From: Aerococcus sp.
GTDB taxonomy: Bacteria > Bacillota > Bacilli > Lactobacillales > Aerococcaceae
Direction of reading: 5' to 3'
Length of the DNA stretch: 64,000 nucleotides
Assembly (NCBI GenBank): GCA_022768285.1
Contig: JALEMJ010000016.1
Span: 62,001 to 126,000, forward strand
Below are positions 56,256 through 64,000 of this stretch, in pieces. The translations under genes and the position numbers were made by a program. How positions within the stretch are numbered: the stretch's first letter is position 1; every line of letters begins with the position of its first letter. The notes below the pieces were generated by a model that saw only the letters and a program-made list of their open reading frames with translations, was not told the origin of the DNA and ran no database searches.

Positions 56256-57404
56256 ATGGCCGGTAATCAGGATTATTATGACATTCTAGGTGTATCAAAG
56301 GATGCATCCCAACAAGAAATCAAAAAAGCCTACCGTAAACTTGCTAAAAAGTATCATCCAGATTTAAATGACTCTCCTGAAGCAGAACAAAAATATAAAG
56401 AAGTCAATGAAGCTTTTGAAGTATTGAGTGATGATCAAAAGCGACAACAGTATGATCGGTTTGGTTCAGCAGGAATGGGCGGAAACGGTGGCTTTAATCA
56501 AGGAAATTATCAATCGTATAGTTCCGGTGGATTTGGCGGCTTTGAAGATATTTTCAATGATATGTTTGGCGGTGGTTTTAGTGGTTTCAGCGGTCAGCAA
56601 CGCCGCTCTCGCGCACGTCGTGGAGAAGACTTACAATATACCGTTGATCTAGATTTTGAAGATGCTATTTTTGGCAAGACAACTAAAGTGAAGTATAAAC
56701 GTGATGAAACTTGTCATGTCTGTCATGGCGATGGTGCAAAACCTGGGACTGGTAAAACGACGTGTTCACGATGTGGCGGATCAGGCGTTATTCGTGAGAC
56801 ACGTCAGACACCCCTCGGTCAAGTTCAAACCCAGACGACTTGCCCGGTATGTGGTGGTACTGGAGAAGAAATCAAAGATAAGTGCACGAACTGCCAAGGC
56901 ACAGGTCATGAACGCAAGACGCACACGGTAAAGGTGAATATTCCAGCTGGTGTAGATGACGGGCAATCCATGCGTTTATCTGGTCAAGGCAGTGCCGGCG
57001 AGAACGGTGGCGGCTACGGTGATTTATATGTCGTCTTTAAAGTAAAGAAATCTGATATTTATACGCGTGATGGCCGTGATATTAAGATTGAATTACCGGT
57101 TAATTTTGCGCAGGCAGCATTAGGTGATGAAATTGAAGTACCAACCGTTTACGGTAAGGTTAAAATGAAAATTCCAGCAGGCACGCAGTCAGGGGCTACT
57201 ATTCGCTTGAAAGGAAAAGGTGTCCCAGAAATCCACGGTGATCGCACGGGCGATCAAAAAGTGACCATTAAGATTGTGACACCTAAAAATTTGAATTCTG
57301 AGCAAAAAGAGGCATTAAAAGCTTTTGCTGCAGCCTCTGGTGATAGTGTCACACCAGAGGAGAAGAATTTCTGGGATAAATTGAAAGGTAAGTTTACAAA
57401 TTGA
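56256..57404 (+). CDS. dnaJ: chaperone DnaJ (Hsp40)
   Basis: A 382-residue DnaK co-chaperone. J domain (about 1-70, with HPD in KYHPDLN), Gly/Phe region (about 72-115), and four CxxCxGxG-type zinc motifs (CHVC, CSRC, CPVC, CTNC; about 150-215), then the C-terminal domains. GGGGGA precedes the ATG. Confidence 0.97.
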   Translation: MAGNQDYYDILGVSKDASQQEIKKAYRKLAKKYHPDLNDSPEAEQKYKEVNEAFEVLSDDQKRQQYDRFGSAGMGGNGGFNQGNYQSYSSGGFGGFEDIFNDMFGGGFSGFSGQQRRSRARRGEDLQYTVDLDFEDAIFGKTTKVKYKRDETCHVCHGDGAKPGTGKTTCSRCGGSGVIRETRQTPLGQVQTQTTCPVCGGTGEEIKDKCTNCQGTGHERKTHTVKVNIPAGVDDGQSMRLSGQGSAGENGGGYGDLYVVFKVKKSDIYTRDGRDIKIELPVNFAQAALGDEIEVPTVYGKVKMKIPAGTQSGATIRLKGKGVPEIHGDRTGDQKVTIKIVTPKNLNSEQKEALKAFAAASGDSVTPEEKNFWDKLKGKFTN

Positions 57405-57413
57405 TGACTATTG

Positions 57414-57455
57414 AAGGAGTACCACTTCTGTTTTAGATTGTGGTACTCCTTTTCT
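57414..57455 (+). terminator. dnaJ terminator
   Basis: AAGGAGTACCAC (57414-57425) / GTGGTACTCCTT (57440-57451), then TTCTATTT. Confidence 0.88.
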
Positions 57456-57520
57456 ATTTAAAAGAGGCTTGGCACTTATGGTACAATTGCTGGATAGAGT
57501 AGCAGAAAGGGAGAACGTAA

Positions 57521-59359
57521 ATGACCGATAGAGATGAGTTATTGGACCGTCAGCGCCGGATTCGTAATTTTTCGATCATTGCACACATTGATCATGGAAA
57601 ATCAACGCTTGCTGACCGTATTCTTCAAAAAACAGGTACCGTGTCTGAACGCGAGATGCACGATCAAATGTTGGATTCTATGGAATTAGAACAGGAACGT
57701 GGGATAACAATTAAACTTAACGCCGTTGAATTGCGCTATAAAGCAAATGATGGTGAGGAATATATTTTCCATTTGATAGATACACCAGGGCATGTCGACT
57801 TTGCTTATGAAGTGTCGCGCAGTCTAGCGGCTTGCGAAGGTGCGATATTAATTGTAGATGCGACCCAAGGTGTAGAAGCTCAGACACTCGCCAATGCTTA
57901 TCTGGCTGTCGATAACAATTTAGAAATTTTGCCAGTCATCAATAAAATCGATCTTCCTTCTGCGCAACCTGAAGAAACGCGCTTAGAAATTGAAGATATT
58001 ATCGGTATTGATGCGGATAGCGCACCATTAATTAGTGCCAAAACCGGCCAAGGAATTGATGAAGTGTTGGAGCAAATTGTCCAGACTTTCCCAGCCCCGA
58101 CTGGCGATATCGATGCACCGCTACAGGCACTGATCTTTGATTCTGTCTACGATCCCTATCGGGGTGTAGTACTCAGCGTACGAATCAAGAACGGTATGGT
58201 GAAACGTGGCGATCGCATTCAATTGATGAGTAATGGTAAGATATTTGAAGTGACAGAAGTCGGTATCATGTCGCCGCATGCGATCGCACGTGATGAATTG
58301 ATTGCTGGCGATGTCGGATACATTACAGCCTCCATCAAAACGATTCAAGACACTAAAGTCGGCGATACCGTGACGAATGCGGATCATCCGGCTACTGAAC
58401 CGCTACAGGGCTATCGCCCAATGGTTCCAATGGTTTATTCGGGGCTTTATCCTGTCGAATCCAAGGATTATAGTGACCTTCGTGAAGCACTTGAGAAATT
58501 ACAATTGAATGATGCATCATTAACGTTTGAGGCAGAGAGTTCTCAAGCACTCGGCTTTGGGTTTCGCTGTGGTTTTTTAGGCATGTTGCATATGGATGTG
58601 ACACAGGAGCGTTTGGAACGTGATTTTGGTATTAATTTGATCATTACCGCACCGAGTGTCATCTATCACGCCTATCAGACGGATGGTGAAATGGTGGAAG
58701 TGATGAACCCATCGGAGTTACCGGATAATACGCTAGTCGATCATATTGAGGAACCATATGTTAAAGCGGAAATTATGGTTCCTGAAGAATTTATCGGCAA
58801 GGTAATGGAGTTATCACAGGAGAAACGCGGGCAATTTGTAACGATCGAATATCTCGACGATGTGCGCGTGAATGTCATTTATGAAATGCCCTTATCCGAG
58901 GTTATTTATGATTTCTTCGATCGCTTGAAATCCGGTACAAAAGGGTATGCGTCATTGGATTACGAAATCATCGGTTATCGAACGAGCGATTTAGTTAAAC
59001 TCGATGTTATGATTCATGGTGAAGTAATTGACGCATTGAGTGTCATCATTCATAGAGATTTTGCATATCAGCGTGGCCATCAGCTGACTGCAAAACTAAA
59101 AGAGGTCATTCCACGTCAGCAATTTGAGATTCCGATTCAAGCAGCTATCGGTCATAAAATCATCGCGCGTTCCACAGTTAAAGCTTATCGAAAAGATGTA
59201 ACCGCGAAATTATACGGTGGGGATGTTACTCGACGTCAGAAACTCTTGAATAAACAAAAAGAAGGTAAGAAGCGCATGAAAGCCATTGGTTCAGTTGAAG
59301 TGCCACAAGAAGCTTTTTTAGCGGTACTGAATATGGACGATGACGAAAATTCAAAATAG
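57521..59359 (+). CDS. lepA: elongation factor 4 (LepA)
   Basis: A 612-residue ribosome-associated GTPase. G1 [10 protein letters not shown] (about 20-29), DTPGHVDF and NKID are present. The LepA-specific C-terminal domain ends [18 protein letters not shown], and no EF-G domain IV is present. In the heat-shock neighbourhood it follows dnaJ, as in many lactobacilli. Confidence 0.96.
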   Translation: MTDRDELLDRQRRIRNFSIIAHIDHGKSTLADRILQKTGTVSEREMHDQMLDSMELEQERGITIKLNAVELRYKANDGEEYIFHLIDTPGHVDFAYEVSRSLAACEGAILIVDATQGVEAQTLANAYLAVDNNLEILPVINKIDLPSAQPEETRLEIEDIIGIDADSAPLISAKTGQGIDEVLEQIVQTFPAPTGDIDAPLQALIFDSVYDPYRGVVLSVRIKNGMVKRGDRIQLMSNGKIFEVTEVGIMSPHAIARDELIAGDVGYITASIKTIQDTKVGDTVTNADHPATEPLQGYRPMVPMVYSGLYPVESKDYSDLREALEKLQLNDASLTFEAESSQALGFGFRCGFLGMLHMDVTQERLERDFGINLIITAPSVIYHAYQTDGEMVEVMNPSELPDNTLVDHIEEPYVKAEIMVPEEFIGKVMELSQEKRGQFVTIEYLDDVRVNVIYEMPLSEVIYDFFDRLKSGTKGYASLDYEIIGYRTSDLVKLDVMIHGEVIDALSVIIHRDFAYQRGHQLTAKLKEVIPRQQFEIPIQAAIGHKIIARSTVKAYRKDVTAKLYGGDVTRRQKLLNKQKEGKKRMKAIGSVEVPQEAFLAVLNMDDDENSK

Positions 59360-59376
59360 CTGAGCCATAGTGGTCT

Positions 59377-59406
59377 AAAAAGCATCTGTTTGGAGATGCT
59401 TTTTTA
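59377..59406 (+). terminator. lepA terminator
   Basis: AAAAAGCATCT (59377-59387) / AGATGCTTTTT (59394-59404), with the T run continuing. Confidence 0.88.
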
Positions 59407-59525
59407 TTATCGTGAATGCACTAACAATTTCGAATAAAATTACTTATTTAATAATCATTTATATTTAATAACTTTAATGATAAACTCTTATCTTACGGGT
59501 AATTCCGTCTGAAAGGGGTTAACAA

Positions 59526-60950
59526 ATGGATACTAAGCATTTGCGCTGGTATAACCTTGTGCTTATCTCATTCACAGCAGTTTGGAGTATTGGAAATGTT
59601 GTGAATAACTACGCACAGCAAGGTCTACCGGTTGTTTTTTCATGGTTATTAGTAATGCTTCTTTATTTTGTGCCTTATACCATGGCAGTGGGCCAATTAG
59701 GTTCGACATTTAAAGGAGAAGATGGTGGGATTTCCGCGTGGATGCGTGCAACAGCAACACCATGGTTGGCGTATCTCGCAGCATGGATTTTTTGGGTCAT
59801 TAATATTCCTTACATCGCTCAAAAACCGCAAACAATTATGATTGCACTTAGTTGGCTATTCAGAGGTAATGGGGATTTTCTCTTCGAGATATCAACGACA
59901 ACTATTTCATTGCTGTCTTTGGTTATCTTTTTATTCTTTTTATGGCTGTCTTCAAAAGGTGTTTCGACGATTAACATTATTGGTAGTTTAGCCGGGACGA
60001 GCATGTTTATCATGTCGATTCTATTTATCATCATTACGATTGCTGCGCCGTCTCTAACAGGTGCACCGATCGAAACTTCAGGCATGACGCAGCTGTCCAC
60101 CTATATTCCGACATTTGATGTTGGCTATTTTTCAACACTATCAATGATGACATTTGCGGTTGCGGGTGTGGAAAATATCGCACCGTATGTGAAGGAAACT
60201 AAGAATTCGGAACGTGAATTTCCGCTTGCGATGACTGTGATGACCGGAATGGTAATGATATCAGCTGTTTTCGGGTCAATTGCAATGGGTATCTTGTTTG
60301 ATGCGACAAACATTCCGAGTGATTTAATGGCGAATGGGGCGTATGAAGCTTTTAAACGCTTAGGAGCTTTCTACGGCGTAGGCAACTTATTTGTCATTTT
60401 ATACGCGATTGCTAATCTGTTGTCCCAGAGTGCCGCGTTGGTCTTAACCATCGATGCGCCGCTCAAAGTACTGCTTGCTAATGCGGACCGAGACTTCATA
60501 CCGGACAGATTGGCCAAGAAAAATAAGAATGGTACGCTAGTGAATGGCTATCTAATGACTGGAATTCTAGTTTCCCTGGTTACCATATTGCCACTGTTGG
60601 GTATTAAGAATATGAACGAAATTTTCAATTGGTTGATGAATCTAAATTCAATTCTTACACCACTTCCAGGATTATTTGTCTTCTTAGCTTATATGCTGAT
60701 TAGCAAACATCCTGAGAAATTCCATTCAGATTTTAAATTCATTAAAAATCCAAATATCGCTTTTAGTGTTGGGCTATGGTGCTTTATCTTCTCTGCTTTT
60801 GCAGGTGTCATGGGTATCTTGCCGAAAATTAACATGCAGGCAGATCCTAAAGCATGGTTTTTCCAACTCGCACTCAATATTGTGACGCCTCTTGTTTTAC
60901 TTGGGTTAGGATTGATTTTACCAGCGATTGCTAAACGTACTAACCGGTAA
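59526..60950 (+). CDS. APC-family amino acid permease
   Basis: A 474-residue protein with about 12 membrane segments. It belongs to the amino acid-polyamine-organocation superfamily: helix 1 carries the unwound SIGNVVN-type segment (about 21-27), and VAGVENIAPYVKET in the sixth helix region (about 214-227) is the glutamate/GABA-antiporter-like motif (compare YjeM). Substrate cannot be read from sequence. It is a single gene between terminators; AAAGGGG precedes the ATG. The upstream 160 bp is very AT-rich. Confidence 0.85.
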   Translation: MDTKHLRWYNLVLISFTAVWSIGNVVNNYAQQGLPVVFSWLLVMLLYFVPYTMAVGQLGSTFKGEDGGISAWMRATATPWLAYLAAWIFWVINIPYIAQKPQTIMIALSWLFRGNGDFLFEISTTTISLLSLVIFLFFLWLSSKGVSTINIIGSLAGTSMFIMSILFIIITIAAPSLTGAPIETSGMTQLSTYIPTFDVGYFSTLSMMTFAVAGVENIAPYVKETKNSEREFPLAMTVMTGMVMISAVFGSIAMGILFDATNIPSDLMANGAYEAFKRLGAFYGVGNLFVILYAIANLLSQSAALVLTIDAPLKVLLANADRDFIPDRLAKKNKNGTLVNGYLMTGILVSLVTILPLLGIKNMNEIFNWLMNLNSILTPLPGLFVFLAYMLISKHPEKFHSDFKFIKNPNIAFSVGLWCFIFSAFAGVMGILPKINMQADPKAWFFQLALNIVTPLVLLGLGLILPAIAKRTNR

Positions 60951-60959
60951 TCGTATGCG

Positions 60960-60992
60960 ATAACGATGACTGAAAAGTGATCGTTATTTTTA
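60960..60992 (+). terminator. permease terminator
   Basis: ATAACGAT (60960-60967) / ATCGTTAT (60980-60987), then TTTTAT. Confidence 0.75.
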
Positions 60993-61008
60993 TATCCTTT
61001 TTTAAATT

Positions 61009-61021
61009 AAAAGCGAACATT
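61009..61021 (+). promoter_or_regulatory. possible PurR box upstream of fhs
   Basis: AAAAGCGAACATT fits the PurBox consensus AWWWCCGAACWWT except at one position. A degenerate copy on the other strand (AAATACAAACATT, two changes) lies at 61094-61106 and overlaps the -35 box of fhs. fhs is a purine-regulated gene in some lactic bacteria. This is a motif match by eye only. Confidence 0.4.
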
Positions 61022-61096
61022 TTAACTATAAATGATAATTAATATTCAATTACAAATAATTATTATAGCTATTATCACGTTTTAAAACGGATAATG

Positions 61097-61125
61097 TTTG
61101 TATTTATTATCTTTTTTAGTATACT
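61097..61125 (+). promoter_or_regulatory. fhs promoter
   Basis: TTTGTA (61097-61102) and TATACT (61120-61125) with a 17-bp spacer. Confidence 0.6.
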
Positions 61126-61165
61126 CAAAGTAATCATTTGATTAAAAAGAGTGAGGAGTAAACAG

Positions 61166-62842
61166 ATGTTAACAGATATTGAAATTGCACAACAAAATCA
61201 CAGCTTACCTATTGAAGCTGTTGCTGAAAAACTCGGATTGACACCTGAAGATATCGACCCTTACGGCCATAACAAGGCCAAGATTACCCAAAGCGCGCTT
61301 AACAGACTCAATGACCAGAAGAATGGTCATTTGATCTTAGTTACGGCAATGAATCCAACCCCAGCAGGTGAAGGGAAGACAACAACATCTGTTGGTCTAG
61401 CCGATGCCTTATCGAAATTAGGAAAGAAGACCGTTGTGGCGCTTCGCGAACCTTCATTGGGACCGACCATGGGATTAAAAGGTGGTGCTGCTGGTGGAGG
61501 CTATGCCCAGGTAGTACCGATGGAAGATATTAATCTCCACTTTACCGGGGATATGCATGCGATTACAACAGTCAATAACTTGTTATCCGCTGTAATTGAT
61601 AACCATATTAAGCAGGGTAATGAACTTGATATCGATGTCAGACGTGTGACGTGGAAACGGGTCGTTGACTTAAATGATCGTGCTTTACGAGAAGTCGTTG
61701 TCGGACTAGGAGGCGTTGGAAATGGCTATCCGCGTCAGGACGGTTTCGATATTACCGTTGCTTCAGAAATTATGGCTATTCTCTGTCTTTCAAAAGATCT
61801 CCAAGATATGCAAGAACGCTTTAGCAATATTGTGATTGGACAGAATACGAAAGGCGAGTATATTAAAGTGAAACAACTCGGCTGTGAGGGCGCGATGACT
61901 ATGTTGATGAAGGATGCGATTCTGCCTAACCTCGTACAAACATTGGAACAGACGCCGGCATTGGTCCACGGTGGCCCATTTGCGAATATCGCACACGGTT
62001 GTAACTCAGTGATTGCAACTCAAACCGCTTTGAAATTAGCCGATTATGTAGTGACTGAGGCTGGTTTCGGCGCCGATCTTGGTGGTGAAAAATTCATGGA
62101 TATCAAAGTACCACAGCTTAAACAGGCACCGGAAGCAGTTGTCATCGTTGCGACTATTCGATCATTAAAAATGCATGGCGGTGTCTCTAAGGACGATGTC
62201 AACAATGGTGGTGAAAATATCGAAGCGGTCGAAAAGGGGGTCGAAAACCTCAAGAAGCATATTGAAACAATGCAAGCGTATCATGTACCAGTGGTTGTTG
62301 CTTTGAATCATTTTACGCAGGACACTGAAGGAGAAATTGCTGTTGTTAAACATGCATGTGAATCGCTTGGTGTACGCATGGCTTTTAGCGATGTATGGGC
62401 TCATGGTGGTGAAGGTGGTATTGAACTCGCGGAGGAAGTCCTAAATGCTATCGATGAAAAGCGTACCGAATTCCAACCTATTATTAACGCAAAAATGACA
62501 GTCAAAGAAAAAATTGAAACTATTGCACGGACAGTTTATGGTGCCTCAGGTGTAGAGTTCTCTACTAAAGCTCTTAAGCAATTGAAAAAATTTGAGGCGA
62601 ATGGTTGGCGATCGCTTCCAGTATGTATGGCGAAAACACAATACTCGCTATCGGATGATAGTACGTTGTTAGGAAGACCCCACGATTTCATGATACACGT
62701 GCGTTCTTTAGAACCAAAAATTGGTGCGGGATTTATTGTTGCTTTGACTGGAGATATTTTGACAATGCCGGGCTTACCAAAACACCCGGCAGCGATGAAT
62801 ATGTCAATCGACAGTGAGGGAACAATTACCGGTCTCTTCTAG
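61166..62842 (+). CDS. fhs: formate-tetrahydrofolate ligase
   Basis: It makes 10-formyl-THF from formate, THF and ATP, for purines and initiator Met-tRNA. The 558-residue protein has the P-loop TPAGEGKTT (about 66-74), [20 protein letters not shown] (about 93-112) and the C-terminal [11 protein letters not shown] choose the ATG at 61166, with GAGGAG 7 nt upstream; a GTG five codons earlier overlaps that site. Its substrate THF also ties to the folate transporter gene at 1242. Confidence 0.95.
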   Translation: MLTDIEIAQQNHSLPIEAVAEKLGLTPEDIDPYGHNKAKITQSALNRLNDQKNGHLILVTAMNPTPAGEGKTTTSVGLADALSKLGKKTVVALREPSLGPTMGLKGGAAGGGYAQVVPMEDINLHFTGDMHAITTVNNLLSAVIDNHIKQGNELDIDVRRVTWKRVVDLNDRALREVVVGLGGVGNGYPRQDGFDITVASEIMAILCLSKDLQDMQERFSNIVIGQNTKGEYIKVKQLGCEGAMTMLMKDAILPNLVQTLEQTPALVHGGPFANIAHGCNSVIATQTALKLADYVVTEAGFGADLGGEKFMDIKVPQLKQAPEAVVIVATIRSLKMHGGVSKDDVNNGGENIEAVEKGVENLKKHIETMQAYHVPVVVALNHFTQDTEGEIAVVKHACESLGVRMAFSDVWAHGGEGGIELAEEVLNAIDEKRTEFQPIINAKMTVKEKIETIARTVYGASGVEFSTKALKQLKKFEANGWRSLPVCMAKTQYSLSDDSTLLGRPHDFMIHVRSLEPKIGAGFIVALTGDILTMPGLPKHPAAMNMSIDSEGTITGLF

Positions 62843-62867
62843 CAATTACATCACGCCATATCAGTTG

Positions 62868-62900
62868 AGAGTATCCATAAGGTATGGGTACTCTTTTTTG
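62868..62900 (+). terminator. fhs terminator
   Basis: AGAGTATCC (62868-62876) / GGGTACTCT (62886-62894), then six T. Confidence 0.88.
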
Positions 62901-62975
62901 TATAACAATGATTGAATAATTCGAGATACTTCTACTAAAATAGAGAATGAGTTTAACAGATGGAGTGAAGAATTT

Positions 62976-64000
62976 ATGCGTGATTTCAAAGCAGTGAATT
63001 GGAATAAAACTTACGGAGAACGCCAAATATTAGATAATGTATCCTTTCTAGTCCGTGAAGGTGAACATATCGGCTTGGTCGGGCCAAATGGTGCTGGAAA
63101 AAGCACATTATTGCAGATGATCAACGATACTGCGCTCTTAGATAGTGGAGAAGTGACATGCGCAGACGATTTTACGATTGGATTAGTTGGTCAAGAAACG
63201 ATTTTAGATCCGTCACACTCTATTTTTGAAGCGGTGGCATCAGGAAATAGCCCCAAAATAAAGGCAGTCATTGAATATGAAAAGGCAATGGCAATGTATA
63301 GCGACCATAGCGATGATGAGCGTATTGCCAAACGATACAACAGTGCTGAGAATGAAATGACACGCACGGATGGCTGGCAACTTGATACAACGATTCGTAC
63401 CATTCTCACAAAATTAGGATTCTCTGATCTCTATCAACAAGTGAGTGCACTCAGTGGTGGTGAACGCAAACGCGTCAGCCTCGCTAAGGTATTGATTGAT
63501 GAACCAGATTTGTTACTTCTCGATGAACCAACAAACCATATGGACTTCAAAATGGTTAATTGGCTAGAGAATTATCTGGCTGCATATAAAAAATCAGTAA
63601 TCGTTGTCACGCATGACCGCTATTTTTTGGATCGTATTAGTCAGCATATTTTTGCGTTGCACAATGGTCAGTTGAAACAGTATAGAGGAAATTATCAAGA
63701 TTACCTAGATAAACAGGTAATCGAACAGGATATTGCAGACGCTACTTTCAAAAATAAACAAAAATTATATAAACAAGAACTTCAATGGATGCGTCGAGGC
63801 GCTAAAGCTCGAACGACTAAGCAACAAGCAAGAATAAATCGCTTCGAAAACCTAAAAGAAGAAATTAAGGAAAATCACACTGCTACGCATCTAACAATTG
63901 ATTTAGAAGAATCACGGCTCGGGGATAAAGTCATTCAACTCGATAAATTATCTGTGGGCTATGACAAAAATCAGCCGCTCATTCGTTCATTGGATCTCCT
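62976..64000 (+). CDS. ABC-F family ATPase (partial, cut by the right edge)
   Basis: A soluble tandem-ABC protein that acts on ribosomes (EttA/Uup type), not a transporter: no membrane domain is near. The visible 341 residues hold the first ABC domain: Walker A GPNGAGKST (about 38-46), signature LSGGERKR (about 155-162), Walker B LLLLDEPTNHMD. The interdomain linker (about 240-300) is rich in Arg/Lys and Gln. The second ABC domain has just begun at VIQLDKLSVGYD. GGAGTG precedes the ATG. Subfamily cannot be decided from this part. Confidence 0.93.
   Translation, partial: MRDFKAVNWNKTYGERQILDNVSFLVREGEHIGLVGPNGAGKSTLLQMINDTALLDSGEVTCADDFTIGLVGQETILDPSHSIFEAVASGNSPKIKAVIEYEKAMAMYSDHSDDERIAKRYNSAENEMTRTDGWQLDTTIRTILTKLGFSDLYQQVSALSGGERKRVSLAKVLIDEPDLLLLDEPTNHMDFKMVNWLENYLAAYKKSVIVVTHDRYFLDRISQHIFALHNGQLKQYRGNYQDYLDKQVIEQDIADATFKNKQKLYKQELQWMRRGAKARTTKQQARINRFENLKEEIKENHTATHLTIDLEESRLGDKVIQLDKLSVGYDKNQPLIRSLDL

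Noticed and set aside
61022..61092. AT-rich repeats before fhs as an origin or binding array
   Set aside because: Short AT runs without fixed spacing; only the single PurBox-like motif stands out.
1..64000. CRISPR arrays, insertion sequences, prophage or integrative elements
   Set aside because: No regularly spaced repeats, transposase, integrase or phage-like gene is visible, and the tRNA-Arg and tmRNA genes, frequent integration sites, show no duplicated 3' end nearby.

Overview
The window is a stretch of chromosome from a low-G+C Firmicute, almost certainly a member of the Lactobacillales. The evidence is PolC, GpsB, a type B RNase P RNA, a DUF3013-prmA pair, a T-box in front of hisS-aspS, HrcA/CIRCE control of the heat-shock operon, a FabT-type fatty acid cluster, and an uppS-cdsA-rseP run with no dxr. 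I cannot name the genus from sequence alone. The content is mostly housekeeping. I see no prophage, insertion sequence, CRISPR array or plasmid gene.

Layout. 1-1800: a possible gene start running off the left edge, tRNA-Arg(CCG), tmRNA, then folT behind a tetrahydrofolate riboswitch. 1800-4780 (minus strand): uppP, a THUMP-domain RNA methyltransferase, rnpB and gpsB. 4930-9060: DUF3013 gene, prmA, rel, dtd. 9119-10624 (minus): a wall amidase with three SH3-like domains. 10740-14150: T-box, hisS, aspS. 14180-19400: glutathione peroxidase, sppA, RDD protein, nfo, the PEP synthase/PPDK regulator (minus), a Fur-family regulator, rpsU (57 aa), yqeY. 19497-22676: a SWIM-SNF2 helicase. 22687-33423: rpsB, tsf, pyrH, frr, uppS, cdsA, rseP, polC.

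33436-36052: the least conventional segment. It is a compact three-gene operon coding for a short-loop PII-like protein, a membrane protein built of two DUF1538 halves, and a protein of two fused PII-like domains. The genes overlap by one base, and a promoter-plus-hairpin lies in front. I infer a PII-gated transporter of unknown substrate. 36061-41311: the rimP-nusA-ylxR-ylxQ-infB-rbfA operon behind a promoter and a leader hairpin that looks like an attenuator.

41340-50520: a complete-looking type II fatty acid cluster (fabZ, fabT, acpP, fabD, fabG, fabF, accB, fabZ-like, accC-accD, accA, fabI) lying between rbfA and truB. Three features stand out. accC and accD are fused into one 735-codon reading frame. 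fabH is absent from its usual place between fabT and acpP, where about 265 bp of structured non-coding DNA lies instead. The second FabZ-like protein lacks the catalytic histidine motif. A palindrome overlapping the -35 box of the first promoter is a likely FabT operator.

50600-64000: truB, ribF, the heat-shock operon (hrcA, grpE, dnaK, dnaJ) with a CIRCE element, lepA, an APC-family permease, fhs (formate-tetrahydrofolate ligase) and an ABC-F ATPase cut by the right edge. folT at one end and fhs at the other both serve one-carbon folate metabolism, but they are not in one operon.
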